Assembly (NCBI RefSeq): GCF_020283565.1
Contig: NC_060061.1
Coordinates: 39,593,362-39,657,361, forward strand
Length of the DNA stretch: 64,000 bases
From: Trifolium pratense
Lineage: Eukaryota; Streptophyta; Magnoliopsida; Fabales; Fabaceae
Direction of reading: 5' to 3'
Shown: positions 29,360-41,651 of the stretch, piece by piece
Position numbering within the stretch: position 1 is the stretch's first letter
How the letters are laid out: every line of letters starts with the position of its first letter
Translations under genes and position numbers: made by a program
Notes under the pieces: generated by a model
What the model was told of the DNA's origin: nothing
Seen by the model: only the letters and a program-made list of their open reading frames with translations
Databases searched by the model: none

Positions 29360-30430
29360 TAATTTAGTTTCGTCAAAAAAAGAAAAAGTAGATAATTTAT
29401 TTGACTTTGCTATGTGGAATCCCCAAATGTATAATTGGAATATCCATCTATTGACACTCCAATATTGCCATTAGGACAATTAAACCGTGATTTTTAAACT
29501 TAATACACAAGCCAGATAAAAAGTCTAAAACACTCCAGCTTTCACCTAAAGTTAATATGTCATTTTCTTTCGACAACGGTTAACAAATCATTTACAAATT
29601 TCAGATGTGATGTATTATTATTAATATTGAGTGTCAAGTGTTAACTCAGTTATATCAAATATTCAAAGTGTTTAATATGATACATATTTAAACCATAGGT
29701 TCTTCTATTTATTGAACTAGTTTTTTTTGGTTGAACTCTTATAGTATATGCTTAAGTTGCCGTGAACGTCAACGTTTAAAAAACGTGTCAATATTAGGAG
29801 TCTTACATTGAGTATATCAAAGTGATCAATGTGGTATTTAAACTATGAAATTCTCCTACCTATTGAATTAGTTTTTTGGGACTCTCGTCATATGCTGAAG
29901 TAATAAGAATTTGTTGGACCGTAAAGAGGAGTTTAAGTGAATTGGATGCCCACATTAGATTAATTAAGATCAATGTTCGACTTTAACTCATTTAATATAC
30001 TTCAACGAAATTTAATCTTATAATCTCAATGTGTATATATATATATATATATATATAATGTGTATAGCTTAGAGTCTTAATTGACTAAGAATTTATTTTT
30101 TTTTATAAGCGTTCAAGTGGTTAATTAGCCCTCTAGGGTCTTGTTAACATGTGCCCTCAGGGCACATGTTAAGATATACCAAAATGGAGAATGTTAACTT
30201 GTGCCCTTAAGGCACATGTTAAGGAAGCAAAAATAGAAATTATTAAATGCTAATTTGTGCATTTTAACTTTTGAAACATTAAATTTCTTGTATCATTATT
30301 TATTCTTAAATCATTAAATAAATTAAGTTTAGTGGAGATTGTATAAATTCATCAAAGCACGTGGAAAGCTTCAAATCAACTTTCCAAAATCATTATATGG
30401 ATGGAGTGTTCATATATACTGGTTACAAAC
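29360..30430. other. intergenic DNA with two hairpins
   Basis: Two near-perfect palindromes lie at 30144-30172 and 30194-30222, each with arms TTAAC(A/T)TGTGCCC. Two diverged copies of a sequence containing CTATTTATTGAACTAGTTTT lie near 29700 and 29860. An AT run lies at about 30033-30056. No gene seen. Confidence 0.6.
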
Positions 30431-30736
30431 TTTTTTTTTTTTTACGATAACAAACTTAACTTATATCATTTATAATATCTGTAGCAATACAATTTGGCAT
30501 CAAATCAAATACACGAGGACTAGCCGTATATATAGATGCGCTCCCTAGCTAACCTATTGACTACCATATTAGCTTGTCTCCTAGAAAACTCAACCAACGA
30601 ATTTGAACATAAATTGAGTAAACAAGACTTACAATCTTTAATAATAAACCCAAAATAAGATAGATCATGTGTTGTCGTGTTGAAACTGTCGACAACGCTC
30701 TTAGCATCCAAATTAAAAATAACATTATTCAGTCCC
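30431..30736 (-). pseudogene. LINE remnant, RNase H-like C terminus (3' part)
   Basis: On the minus strand the translation includes DAKSVVDSFN and FSRRQANMVVNRLARE. These match the DxxxxV and RRxANxxAxxLA motifs of the RNase H-like domain at the end of plant LINE proteins. A poly(T) at 30431-30443 would be its 3' poly(A). The reading continues at 36792-36835 on the far side of the LTR element (IKWLDELGL), so that element inserted into this remnant. Only a fragment remains. Confidence 0.65.
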
Positions 30737-32267
30737 TGTTGTTTTTGGATTTAAAAAACCGTTAAAAAATAATTTTTACAGCCACCGAAGAGTTTACTGG
30801 GTTGAGTCGCGGACTAGGTCGCTCTCTTTAAGACGTTTCGTGGCACTGCCCAAAATTGTGCAAGCAGACTATCAACCACGCCGTCCCCAGGATAAAACAG
30901 CCCAGTTACAACTGTATACCGATATGCTACTGCATGGTAGAAATCGGTCAAAGAATACACCTTCATGAATGGTACTACAATACCACTCGAATTGATGCTA
31001 CGACATCATTCTATGTTTCATCGGTGATTCAGTGGTACTACAATACCACTCAGATTGATGCTACAACCTCAATCTATGAATCAACGGAACTACGATACCA
31101 CATGTGGTACTACAATACCACATGTATTGATGATACTACAATATCAATCAATATAATGACACTGAGGCCATTCCAATATGGTACTAAGACCATTCAGGGA
31201 CTATGGTACTAAGACCATTCTCAATTTGATGGAACTAGTGATACTCTTGTCACTATAATATAAACCAAATTAATAATAATAAGGTTCATTTATCTCCAAA
31301 ATTTCAAATCAGTGAAGTAACTAAAAGAGAATCTATGTTACTGACATAGAAAAGGTTCATGCTATCAAATTCTTAACAAAACAAATTCATCAAAACTAAC
31401 AGCAGCAATTTGACAATCAAAAGCATATTAACAATCGAGTTTCAAAATCTATGTGCATTAGCTAAAATATTAAACACATCATTCATGAAAAACCTTTTTA
31501 TTTGGATTAAAAATATGACTAAGGAGGTTTATGCACTTTAATCATAAATATTATCAAATGTAGCGGTCATATTTCTAATAGGAACAAACAATCTTGTTAA
31601 CTCAATATTATAAGAAACATTCAAAGTTCTAATGGTGCATAAATTATATACAAATATCAGCACATGCATATTCTAAATTACGACTTATATATGTGCATAT
31701 CCAAATTTTATTTTGGTTCTTGTTCCACATGACCACTTGAACATTTTCAAATCAAGTAAAATAAAATGTACATACCTGAAGGAACATTAGGTAGCTCGAA
31801 CATATAATTGCGGTATGAGATATTCATTAGAATAAATTACTGTCAATGCAAGCACACCTATTAATATAATTTTCAGATAGAGTTTCGAATCACCACTCTA
31901 CCCACACTTGTGATCATTTCATTTTGTATATAATTAATCAATCTCCTTGAGTGTTGTGGCACTTGATTTCTTATATTTGTTGTTATTTTCACCCAAAAAA
32001 TTAAGAGAGGCCACTACTTACGTGAAAATAAGTATATGTTTCCTTAGTGTAGTTAGCCATCAAGTAGAATTATTCTCCCATAAACTTGTCAGTTACAAAT
32101 TGATGGAAAATAAATCATATAATAAAATAAATAAATGTGAGACTTAATTTTATTTATTTCCTCAAAATACACACTAGTATGCTACAACATACTAGTATGC
32201 TCCAGTACCCGATATGGGACTCGATTTTATTTTCAATTCACACACCAATGTGAACTTTGTTCCAACA
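30737..32267 (-). repeat. 3' LTR of the decayed copia-like element
   Basis: Contains three GTGGTACTACAATACCAC-like palindromes (about 30968-30987, 31033-31051, 31104-31123), a related ACTACGATACCAC, and two copies of ATGGTACTAAGACCATTC (about 31178-31222). The 118-codon plus-strand frame here and at 35382-35738 is a translation of these repeats. Confidence 0.85.
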
Positions 32268-35262
32268 ATCCCCCACTTGAATTTAAAAGAAAATTCCAAA
32301 ATATCGTAGGACGCTTCTAAAATATTGTGCATAAGCAAAGGTGTCTATGACTTGAACCTTTACATAGCAAGTAAGAGCCCGATTTAGTAAGAGTGACACT
32401 TGTCTTGAACTCTATCTCGGATTTTTCTCAAACCCGCACACAACCTTTTCTTAAGGTGTATCTTTATAGCCCGTGCTTTAATGGCCCTGCACGTGTATCC
32501 CAGTTTCATGAACGCTCTAGGAATTCGCCTCTAAATTCCATAGGAACCGGCCTCAGTTCCACATTCATATAGGTGAGTCTATCAAGAGTACTCCTGAAGC
32601 TTGGTACTCCACTCATACAGAGTATAGATCTCATTAAGAGTTTTATTATCTCATCCTTTCGCTTTCAGGAATCATGCTTTTCTTATTTTTACTTGCATGA
32701 TCATCTTTAACTCCTCACAACTTGTTATTACCCATTGAACCTATTTCTTGGGATCTCCAGTCATTTAGGTTGGGTTTCCATCATGAGAAATTCATTTAGG
32801 CATTAATTAGTCCCATCTTTCCAGATGTATTATGGACTTCCTCTTTAGCTATTCCTTTCGTCAAAGGATCTGCTAAATTTTTCATCAGCGTGCTCATGAC
32901 CCATTCTTACAACACCTTTAGAGACTAACTATCTCACTGTGTTGTGCTTCCATTTAATCGACGTCTTTTACCATTATAATAACGGTTCTCAATTTATGCA
33001 ATAGCCGCGGTACTATCGCAATGGATCAACACATCTGGCATAGATTATTCCATAAAGGAATGTCAAATTGCAAGCAACCAACTTGCTTCTTCACTAGCTG
33101 TGGCTAATGGTATCATTTCAGACTTCATATTGGATTAAGCCAATATAGTATGTTTCTCTGATTTCCAAGATACAATTTCTCTACTATATATTCCAAATAT
33201 ATAGTCACTAATTGTTTTGGAATCATATAATAATGTATTCCAATCTACATCATTGTATCCTTCAAGAATATCAGAAAATCTCTAATAATAATATGATATG
33301 AGATTCATGGTCATTTTTATCTCATGAATCTCTCAATAGCATACCAATGCTAGTTCTTCGGTTTACTAACAAACCGGCACAACAGTACCACAACATATGC
33401 AATGCTACGACATATGCAACGTCGGGTCAAGTACAATCAGTGACATATCAAATGCGGCAACATATATAGGCTTTCATATTCTGATTGTCTTACACTTTCA
33501 CCAGTGTTCTTCCATAGTTTTTACACTATGATCGTATAGTATGCACAAACAAATTTGCTTCCGTAAATATATTTCTTTAAAACTTTCTCATCATAGTGAG
33601 ATTGATTTAAGAAAATTTGCATTCATGGATCAATAATTTCAATATCCAAGATTACATTTACTTCGAAATTCATTTGACAATCATCAAATTGTCAAACTTT
33701 TCATGTCATTTCATATGGCTTGTTTAAGACTCTACAAAGTCTTATCCAAGTTATCGACTTTAGTTTTCATGCCCATGAGTTAAAAAAATATTTAGGTTGT
33801 TCCATAAAAAATTCTTCTTCCAATTCACTATTTAAAAAAGTAATTATAACATCCATTTGGCCTTATGGATATTATTCTTGTAATTGGAGAAAACATGTTG
33901 AAAAGATATATATTTGTTTTCCTTTCTAAAATTTATTTATAATCATTCAATTTTTACTCATGAGGCAAGTCTACTAAATGTCAAGTCTTGTTAGACAATA
34001 GATAATTCATCTCATTATTTACGGCTACCACCATAAATCAACATAGAGAATCTATCTCATCATTTACGGCTACAACCATAAATCAGCATCCAAGAAAGAC
34101 AGTTTCTTGGAGGTTCGTTGGATCCTTTTTAATCTATAAACCATGTAATCAGGTTCATACTTTTTAGCAACTTTTGCTATCTTACCTCTTCGAGGTTCTA
34201 TTACATCTTGTTCGATGTTCTCATTACAACTTCTGATCACTGGAATGTGACCAGGTACAATGCCCCCACTAGAGCCCCCACTATTTCTCAATTTTAAAGA
34301 GAAATTCATTTTCATAGAAATCATTTTTTGATTCTATGACCATTTTAGCATTTAGGCAACAACCTATAAGCTTTGATGTTAATTGTGTATCAACAAATAC
34401 ACATTCATAGGCTCTACTAGTGAGTTAAACTCTCTTGGAGTTGAGAATTTGAACCTACGTCAAATTACTCCAAGTTCAAAAAATAAGACAAGTTAAATTG
34501 TCTTTTCTACAAAATTTCACAAGTAAATTTTGTTCTTGCACTTAGGCACTCTATTTAGCACAAAACAATCAATTAATTGAATTCCCCCACTAATGAGACG
34601 CAATGCCGAAATTAAACATGACTGTAACAACTAGCTCGGTAAAAGGTTCTTTATTTTTATTTTATTTTTCTTTACCGTTCAACTCAAAGGAGTAAGTTGT
34701 AGTTGTTTCATGTATAATTTCATTCTCATTAAAAAAATGTGGGAATCAAATTTTGTGCCTTATAACAAAATGAAGTTACTTGACTTTCTTATTGAACTAA
34801 TTTTCAATTTCAATTCCAAAGAATTGAAACATGTCAAGAACATCATTTATCACTTTTATTTTCCATAAGATTTATGAAAAATAATCTCAACATTCATCAA
34901 CAAAAGTGATGAGTATCTTTTTCTGTTTCTAGTGTTGTTGTTCGAGACAACAAACACTTCGTTATTTTTCTGATCTTGCTTTACAACTTTTTCTTTCAAA
35001 AGAAGACAAGTTATCAGACTTTCAAGTGCATCTTCTTTAGACTTTTTATCATTTTTAAATTTGTTCAATTGTTTCAAATACAATTGAAATATAATCCTTC
35101 AACACGTTAGCAACTCTTTTTTGTTCTAAAAATATGATTTATTTTGTTGCTAATGTTTGAAGTGATTCCCTTTAAACCAAAATGGTTTGCCATAGTCAGC
35201 GACATAATAATATGAACCAGTAATTTCTTCGGTAGCCATGGCAGAAAGAAACGTCTTAAAAT
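32268..35262 (-). pseudogene. degenerate copia Gag-Pol remnants
   Basis: Minus-strand fragments are recognisable. 35262-35150 holds a short gag-like start (MATEEITG). About 34330-34070 is a linker before reverse transcriptase (EPRRGKIAKVAKKYEPDY). About 33180-33000 is RNase H (SWKSEKHT...SEMIPLATASEEASWL) with in-frame stops. About 32890-32790 is its C terminus (NLADPLTKGIAKEEV). Most of Gag, integrase and reverse transcriptase are deleted or unreadable. It cannot encode functional proteins. Confidence 0.75.
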
Positions 35263-36791
35263 TGTTGTTTTTGGATTTAAAAAACCGTTAAAAAATAATT
35301 TTTACAGCCACCGAAGAGTTTACTGGGTTGAGTCGCGGACTAGGTCGCTCTCTTTAAGACGTTTCGTGGCACTGCCCAAAATTGTGCAAGCAGACTATCA
35401 ACCACGCCGTCCCCAGGATAAAACAGCCCAGTTACAACTGTATACCGATATGCTACTGCATGGTAGAAATTGGTCAAAGAATACACCTTCATGAATGGTA
35501 CTACAATACCACTCGAATTGATGTTACGACATCATTCTATGTTTCATCGGTGATTCAGTGGTACTACAATACCACTCAGATTGATGCTACAACCTCAATC
35601 TATGAATCAACGGAACTACGATACCACATGTGGTACTACAATACCACATGTATTGATGATACTACAATATCAATCAATATAATGACACTGAGGCCATTCC
35701 AATATGGTACTAAGACCATTCAGGGACTATGGTACTAAGACCATTCTCAATTTGATGGAACTAGTGATACTCTTGTCACTATAATATAAACCAAATTAAT
35801 AATAATAAGGTTCATTTATCTCCAAAATTTCAAATCAGTGAAGTAACTAAAAGAGAATCTATGTTACTGACATAGAAAAGGTTCATGCTATCAAATTCTT
35901 AACAAAACAAATTCATCAAAACTAACAGCAGCAATTTGACAATCAAAAGCATATTAACAATCGAGTTTCAAAATCTATGTGCATTAGCTAAAATATTAAA
36001 CACATCATTCATGAAAAACCTTTTTGTTTGGATTAAAAATATGACTAAGGAGGTTTATGCACTTTAATCATAAATATTATCAAATGTAGCGGTCATATTT
36101 CTAATAGGAACAAACAATCTTGTTAACTCAATATTATAAGAAACATTCAAAGTTCTAATGGTGCATAAATTATATACAAATATCAGCACATGCATATTCT
36201 AAATTACGACTTATATATGTGCATATCCAAATTTTATTTTGGTTCTTGTTCCACATGACCACTTGAACATTTTCAAATCAAGTAAAATAAAATGTACATA
36301 CCTGAAGGAACATTAGGTAGCTCGAACATATAATTGCGGTATGAGATATTCATTAGAATAAATTACTGTCAATGCAAGCACACCTATTAATATAATTTTC
36401 AGATAGAGTTTCGAATCACCACTCTACCCACACTTGTGATCATTTCATTTTGTATATAATTAACCAATCTCCTTGAGTGTTGTGGCACTTGATTTCTTAT
36501 ATTTGTTGTTATTTTCACCCAAAAAATTAAGAGAGGCCACTACTTACGTGAAAATAAGTATATGTTTCCTTAGTGTAGTTAGCCATCAAGTAGAATTATT
36601 CTCCCATAAACTTGTCAGTTACAAATTGATGGAAAATAAATCATAATAAAATAAATAAATGTGAGACTTAATTTTATTTATTTCCTCAAAATACACACTA
36701 GTATGCTACAACATACTAGTATGCTCCAGTACCCGATATGGGACTCGATTTTATTTTCAATTCACACACCAATGTGAACTTTGTTCCAACA
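35263..36791 (-). repeat. 5' LTR of the decayed copia-like element
   Basis: Same sequence as the other LTR apart from the differences noted (for example ATTGGTC here versus ATCGGTC, and CATAATAAAAT here versus CATATAATAAAAT). Confidence 0.85.
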
Positions 36792-36862
36792 GTCCCAATT
36801 CATCTAACCATTTAATCGTAGTAATTAAATGGATATATAATCTCTAAGTTTTTTTTTTAAGC

Positions 36863-37215
36863 ATATAATCTCTAAGTTAGACCGTCTCCAATGGTAGTGT
36901 ACTACCATTGGAGCACAACACATTTTAGTACGAAAACGGTACTATTTCTCAAATAAACACTCTCTCATAGTACCTAATAGAATTTGTGGGACCCATTTAT
37001 AAAAATGTAGAGTTATTGATGAGATGTGGAGTTATTTGTGGAACCTGTTTAGAATTTTTTAAGAAGTGATGGGTTGAAGAGATTGAGTACTTATTAGGTA
37101 CTATTATCAAAAAAAATTATAAATAAGTGATGTGGACACGCGAGACCCACTTAAGTACCCAAAATTAAATTTCTCCATTTTAGTACATAGAAAACCATGT
37201 CAAGTAGGTGAAACA
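36863..37215. repeat. MITE-like element with a perfect internal palindrome
   Basis: 36886-36913 is a perfect palindrome with arms CTCCAATGGTAGT. The following sequence has GTACCTAATAG, GTGGGACCCA and GAGTACTTATTAGGTACTA. These motifs recur in inverse orientation at 40540-40842, so both belong to one family. The right end is not well defined. Confidence 0.45.
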
Positions 37216-37319
37216 AATTGACAGTAAGTATTAGTAATAATTTGTCTGTTTTCTTTTTCTTTTTGGCTTTTGATAAATTCCCTCAAGTAATTTTTTATTT
37301 TTTATTACTTTTACCGCCA

Positions 37320-37450
37320 GTTTAATCTGGTTTCAGGAGTCAGTTCTAGCATCAAGTGGTTTCAGCACCCTCCTGATCCCAGTTGCGAGGGATCGAACCG
37401 TGGTCATCCCTACCAAGTTCAGCGTCAATCACCACTAAACCAACTAAAGA
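37320..37450 (-). mobile_element. tRNA-derived SINE
   Basis: On the minus strand: TTAGTTGGTTTAGTGGTGAT (A-box region), then GACCACGGTTCGATCCCTCG (B box GGTTCGATCC). The spacing of about 35 bp fits a pol III promoter. The downstream part is not tRNA-like. Target duplications were not resolved. Confidence 0.55.
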
Positions 37451-39012
37451 TCGAGGATGGAGGGAATAACTAATAAGAATGCAGTTAAAAAATAATATAT
37501 AATTAATAAGAATAGAGATGATCATAAATTTAATTGTGACACACTATCATTTTTTTTGACTAAATTGTGACACACTATCATGTTAAAAGTTTTACACAAT
37601 TATAATAAATTGCTAGTTAATTTTTCATAATTTTAAATTTATTAACCTACATTAATTTTTTGCATAACCTAAACTTACAGACCAATTTTGGGTCTTGCAA
37701 AACTTATCTTTGACTGGTCTAATGGTTTATCTACTCATCATATTAAATTGTTACTTAATATCATATCAAACACAACAATATTACAGTATTTACTTATTTA
37801 TAAATTATAATACACCAAAAACAAAATAAATAATAACAAAAAAGCTCTAATTATTAAAATTAATTAATAATTAGTTGTTAATATTTTCCATCTTCATTAT
37901 TTAAACCTTTAACTTCTTAATTCTTTTAACTTTTACCTCAAACAAGTTGTGTTAAGAACCTCACTCACATAGGATTAACATATGAAATTAATATGCTTGT
38001 GTTGCAAGTAACAAAAAAATAATTAGTAGCTGTTGCTTATAATGAGTTTTGATGTTATGGTATAACCATTGGATGAAAGTTTTCTATTTTGTCAAACATG
38101 TGCATTACTGAAACTTCACCAAATGCCACTCATAGCCAATGTTAAGTAGTCTTTGTCTACGAAAGTCAAAAGTTCAATTTCAATGGGTTACAACTTTATA
38201 GACTTAATTGACTTTTAATCTATGAACCAGTCGTTTTCTATTTTCCATAGTTTGGAAATTTTGTTAAGGATAATATTATAATAAATAAAATAAAATTATG
38301 TCATATTCTAGAGACTAGGATAAATATTAGCATGTACACTGTGATTAGTTCAAATTAACATCAACTAATACGAGCTAATCCAAAACTACAATGACTAAAA
38401 GTCATTATTTCTTGTAAAAAAAAAAAAACTTAACAATTATTTTCAAAAAGGTTAAATACATTTTTAACCCCATGAAATTTCAAAATCTTGTTCTATGTCC
38501 TTTAATAATAAATTAATAATCATACATTTTGGTCCCCACTATCCTACATATAGTTTTAATCTTTAAGATTAAATAGCATTTACTTCTTGTAATGTTAGCG
38601 AATTTTGATTTACCTCTTATAATATTAATATTCTGTCATTTTAACCTAAATGTTGATATTGTTAGGTTAAAACTTTCATCGGGGGTTAAAATTTATAACC
38701 TCATATTTATGAGTAAATTTTAAGTGGTCATTTCGTCTACGGGCTTAAAAAATATCTTTATTTTTTATTTTACATTTCTGCACATATGTCAATGCACAAC
38801 TTTGATCACTAATATCTTTAATTATCTTTTATAAAAAAATTATGAAAATTTTATATTTTGAAAATACTCGTCGAGACAAATTGAACATCTTATAATTATG
38901 CTAATATTTATTTTTATATATTTGTAGAAAATTACAATCAAAGTAAATTATATGAATAGTGCGCACGATTAATTCAAACACAAAAAAAAGGAACGAAGGG
39001 AGTATACTCATA
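37451..39012. other. intergenic DNA, no gene seen
   Basis: AT-rich. A 12-bp T-rich insert flanked by a 19-bp duplication lies at 37532-37581. About 38450-38560 resembles the end of a legume MITE (GTTAAATACATTTTTAACCC, TTTGGTCCCC). Confidence 0.55.
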
Positions 39013-39946
39013 CTCCTGTTTGGTGCACAAGATAAGAGACATGATAGGATAACTGTATCATATCTTGTTTCAGTCCAGTGTTTGATGACTCAGCAGGATA
39101 TGATAAGTTAATCCTGTAGTTTATCCTATCATGTATCTCTAGTTAAAATTTTTATCCTGAATTTGAGCTGGATTACCAGAAGGATAGGATAAAAATTTAT
39201 TTTTACTGATTTATTCTATAAAATATATTTTAAAATAAAAACAAATGAAAATTAATAAAATATAAATAATAAAATAATTTAATAGTAAATTAACAATAAA
39301 ATTATTAATTTTTAAAAATAAATGTGATTTTCTCACAAGGGTAATTTTGTAATTTATATAATCTAAAAAAATTAAAATTATACTAAAATTACAATATTTT
39401 AAAGTAAACTAATTATTAAAAAAATCATAAAATATGGATATTAATTTAAATTTTATAAGAAATTAAATATAATTATTTTGCAATGGTATTTTTATTATTT
39501 ACGTATGAGATATATCATATATTTATTTAGCTTATCTAACATGTATATATCATTGGGTTATTTATTTGATCATGATTCATATACAAAATTAAACTTTATT
39601 ATTTTCTCATGTTTTTTATTTAAAACTATATAAAGTTATTTGATTACTTATTTATATTGTTTATTTAAAAAAATTCAAAGTATTACAAAATAATTTTAAA
39701 AAAATAACAATTGATTTACAAGGGTAATTTTGTCATTTAAATATTTTATATAATCTATCATATTATTATGAGCAACTATGTATTAAAAACATGATATAAT
39801 AGTTGTCATGTTTGTTATCCTGTGTGCACCAAACACAAGATAGGATAACTGAGGATAACTGTTATCTTGCTGATATCTTATTATATCATTATCCTGTTTT
39901 ATATCTTATCCTATCACTATCATATCCTGCGCACCAAACGGACCCT
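39013..39946. repeat. TIR element of about 930 bp (non-autonomous DNA transposon)
   Basis: The left end ACTCCTGTTTGGTGCACAAG and the complement of the right end (AAGGGTCCGTTTGGTGCGCA) form inverted repeats. Both are followed by GGATA-rich subterminal sequence (GATAGGATAA, TCCTATC) on each side. The interior is AT-rich without coding capacity. A hAT-like MITE is likely. Confidence 0.6.
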
Positions 39947-40467
39947 TATACAAATTCTAAGATAATTTTACTATTTTTTTTTTAGTTTTTTTTTTTGGTA
40001 CAATTATTTTTAGTTATTTAACCAGTGTTATAAGTGCACTTAGCGTTTTCCATATTTGAAATTTTGAACCTATGAATGTGAATCGACATTATGAACCTAA
40101 AATTAATTGATAGGGTTTGAAATTTGAATTATTGATCTCAAGTTCTAGATCAGTAGTTACAAGGAGAAATCATATCTTAATTGTTGCCATCACATGCCAA
40201 CTTGATTCAATAATCACATTTAAGCCATCTTATAATGGCTGAACAGAAACAGTTGATATTAATTTCTCTATCTTAATCCAATTTAAAACATGGACAGGTA
40301 GTCTTTACTTAACCTATGTCCCACTAATAAATATCCCATGTCCTTAGTTATATGTAGAAGTGAGCCCACATTGGTTTAAAATTAGGACTAAATAAATTAA
40401 TTTTCTTTAAACAATTTTTATATATCTACAATTAAGTTCAAAGGAAACACAGAAACGAAATAGTATA

Positions 40468-40950
40468 CACCCTCTATGACAATATATAAGTAAAAATCAC
40501 ATTTTTAGGTTCATTGCATATTTAATGTATGAGTCATGTTAGCTGGGCCCCACGGGTACACATCACTCATTTATAATTTTTTAATAATAGTACCTAATAA
40601 GTACTCAATCCCTCCAACCCTACATCTCTTTAAAAGTTCAAAATAGGCCCTACCAATAACACATATCACCAATAACTATACTTCTTTATAAATAGGACCC
40701 ACAAAAACAAAATATGTATTAATGCTTATTGTAGAACCAGTACCTATTAAGTACTCAAATAGGTATTGCTCCAATGGTAGTACCTAATAAGTATCATGAG
40801 TACCTAATAGGTACTACACCATTGGAGATGGTCTAAGGGCACAAGTTAACATTTTCCTTAATGTATTTGGTCTATATTATAAGACAAATACATTAAATAT
40901 GCAATGAATTTAAAAAGTTAATTTTTGCTTATATATTGTCATGGAGGGAG
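40468..40950. mobile_element. Stowaway-like MITE containing another MITE
   Basis: Ends CACCCTCTATGACAATATAT and ATATATTGTCATGGAGGGAG are imperfect inverted repeats flanked by TA (40466-40467 and 40951-40952). The interior (about 40540-40862) is related to the element at 36863-37215 and carries several GTACCTAATAAGTACT motifs. It therefore appears to be a nested insertion. Confidence 0.65.
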
Positions 40951-41159
40951 TATTAAAATAAGGGTCATTTTAAACAGTGTTCTTAGGGCATTAGTTAAAT
41001 ATACTAATAAAAAAAACAAATGACAAAATTAATGACAAAAAAGAATAACTTTTTATATCTTTAAAACATTTTAACATTTTCCTTAAAACAAACATAACAA
41101 ATATTTACTACATCTAAAATTAAAATAACCACATCTAAAAAAACATAAGAGACATTTAA

Positions 41160-41180
41160 CCCCCCCCCCCCCCCCCCCCC
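41160..41180. repeat. C21 homopolymer
   Basis: An uninterrupted run of C. An (AT)n tract follows at 41222-41236. No gene is nearby. Confidence 0.9.
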
Positions 41181-41651
41181 TCTTTTTTAAGTCTAAAATA
41201 GTTAAGAACAATTTGGCCCCATATATATATATATATTTTAAAATATAAACCAGGAAACTTCTAGGCACAAATATAAATATGAGATGTTAGACACACTCAC
41301 AAAATAAACAAAATTAAAGAAAAAAGAAATAAAATGATGTTGATTGATGTGATTATAGTATTTTTGTTTAAATTTGATGGATTAGTGTATGTGCGCCTAA
41401 ATAAAATATATTTGGGTTTGTGTCTATGTAAGTCTTCTTCTTAATTTATTTCTCCATTAAATTTATTTTTTGTGCATTAGAGTTATTTTTAAAATAGTTT
41501 TCTTGTAGACCTAAATGTCGTTCATGTTCATTTTACACACATGTGGGCATGTAGCTAACCACTTGAAAAATTGACTGTCGTGTCACTTGATCGATGCTAA
41601 AAAATATACAGTATAAATTTTTTGAGAAAAGAAATAATATACATCTGGCCT

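Larger units (their letters stand above)
30737..36791 (-). mobile_element. LTR retrotransposon with decayed Ty1/copia interior (6,055 bp)
   Basis: LTRs at 30737-32267 (1531 bp) and 35263-36791 (1529 bp) begin TGTTG and end CAACA. They differ by about four substitutions and one 2-bp indel. The 5-bp duplication GTCCC lies at 30732-30736 and 36792-36796. The polypurine tract, minus strand AAGTGGGGGAT, lies beside the 32267 end, so the element points leftward. No recognisable tRNA-complementary primer-binding site is seen at the 35262 side. The interior is only 2,995 bp and has no intact gene. Near-identical LTRs with a broken interior suggest recent movement using proteins from another element. 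Confidence 0.88.

Noticed and set aside
30425..30457. Another micro-insertion around ACAAACTT
   Set aside because: The flanking match is only 8 bp, and the T tract is better explained as the poly(A) end of the LINE relic.
30856..31212. 118-codon ORF with repeated WYYNTT motifs, also at 35382-35738
   Set aside because: It lies in both LTRs and is a translation of the GGTACTACAATACC repeat; no sign of a real protein.
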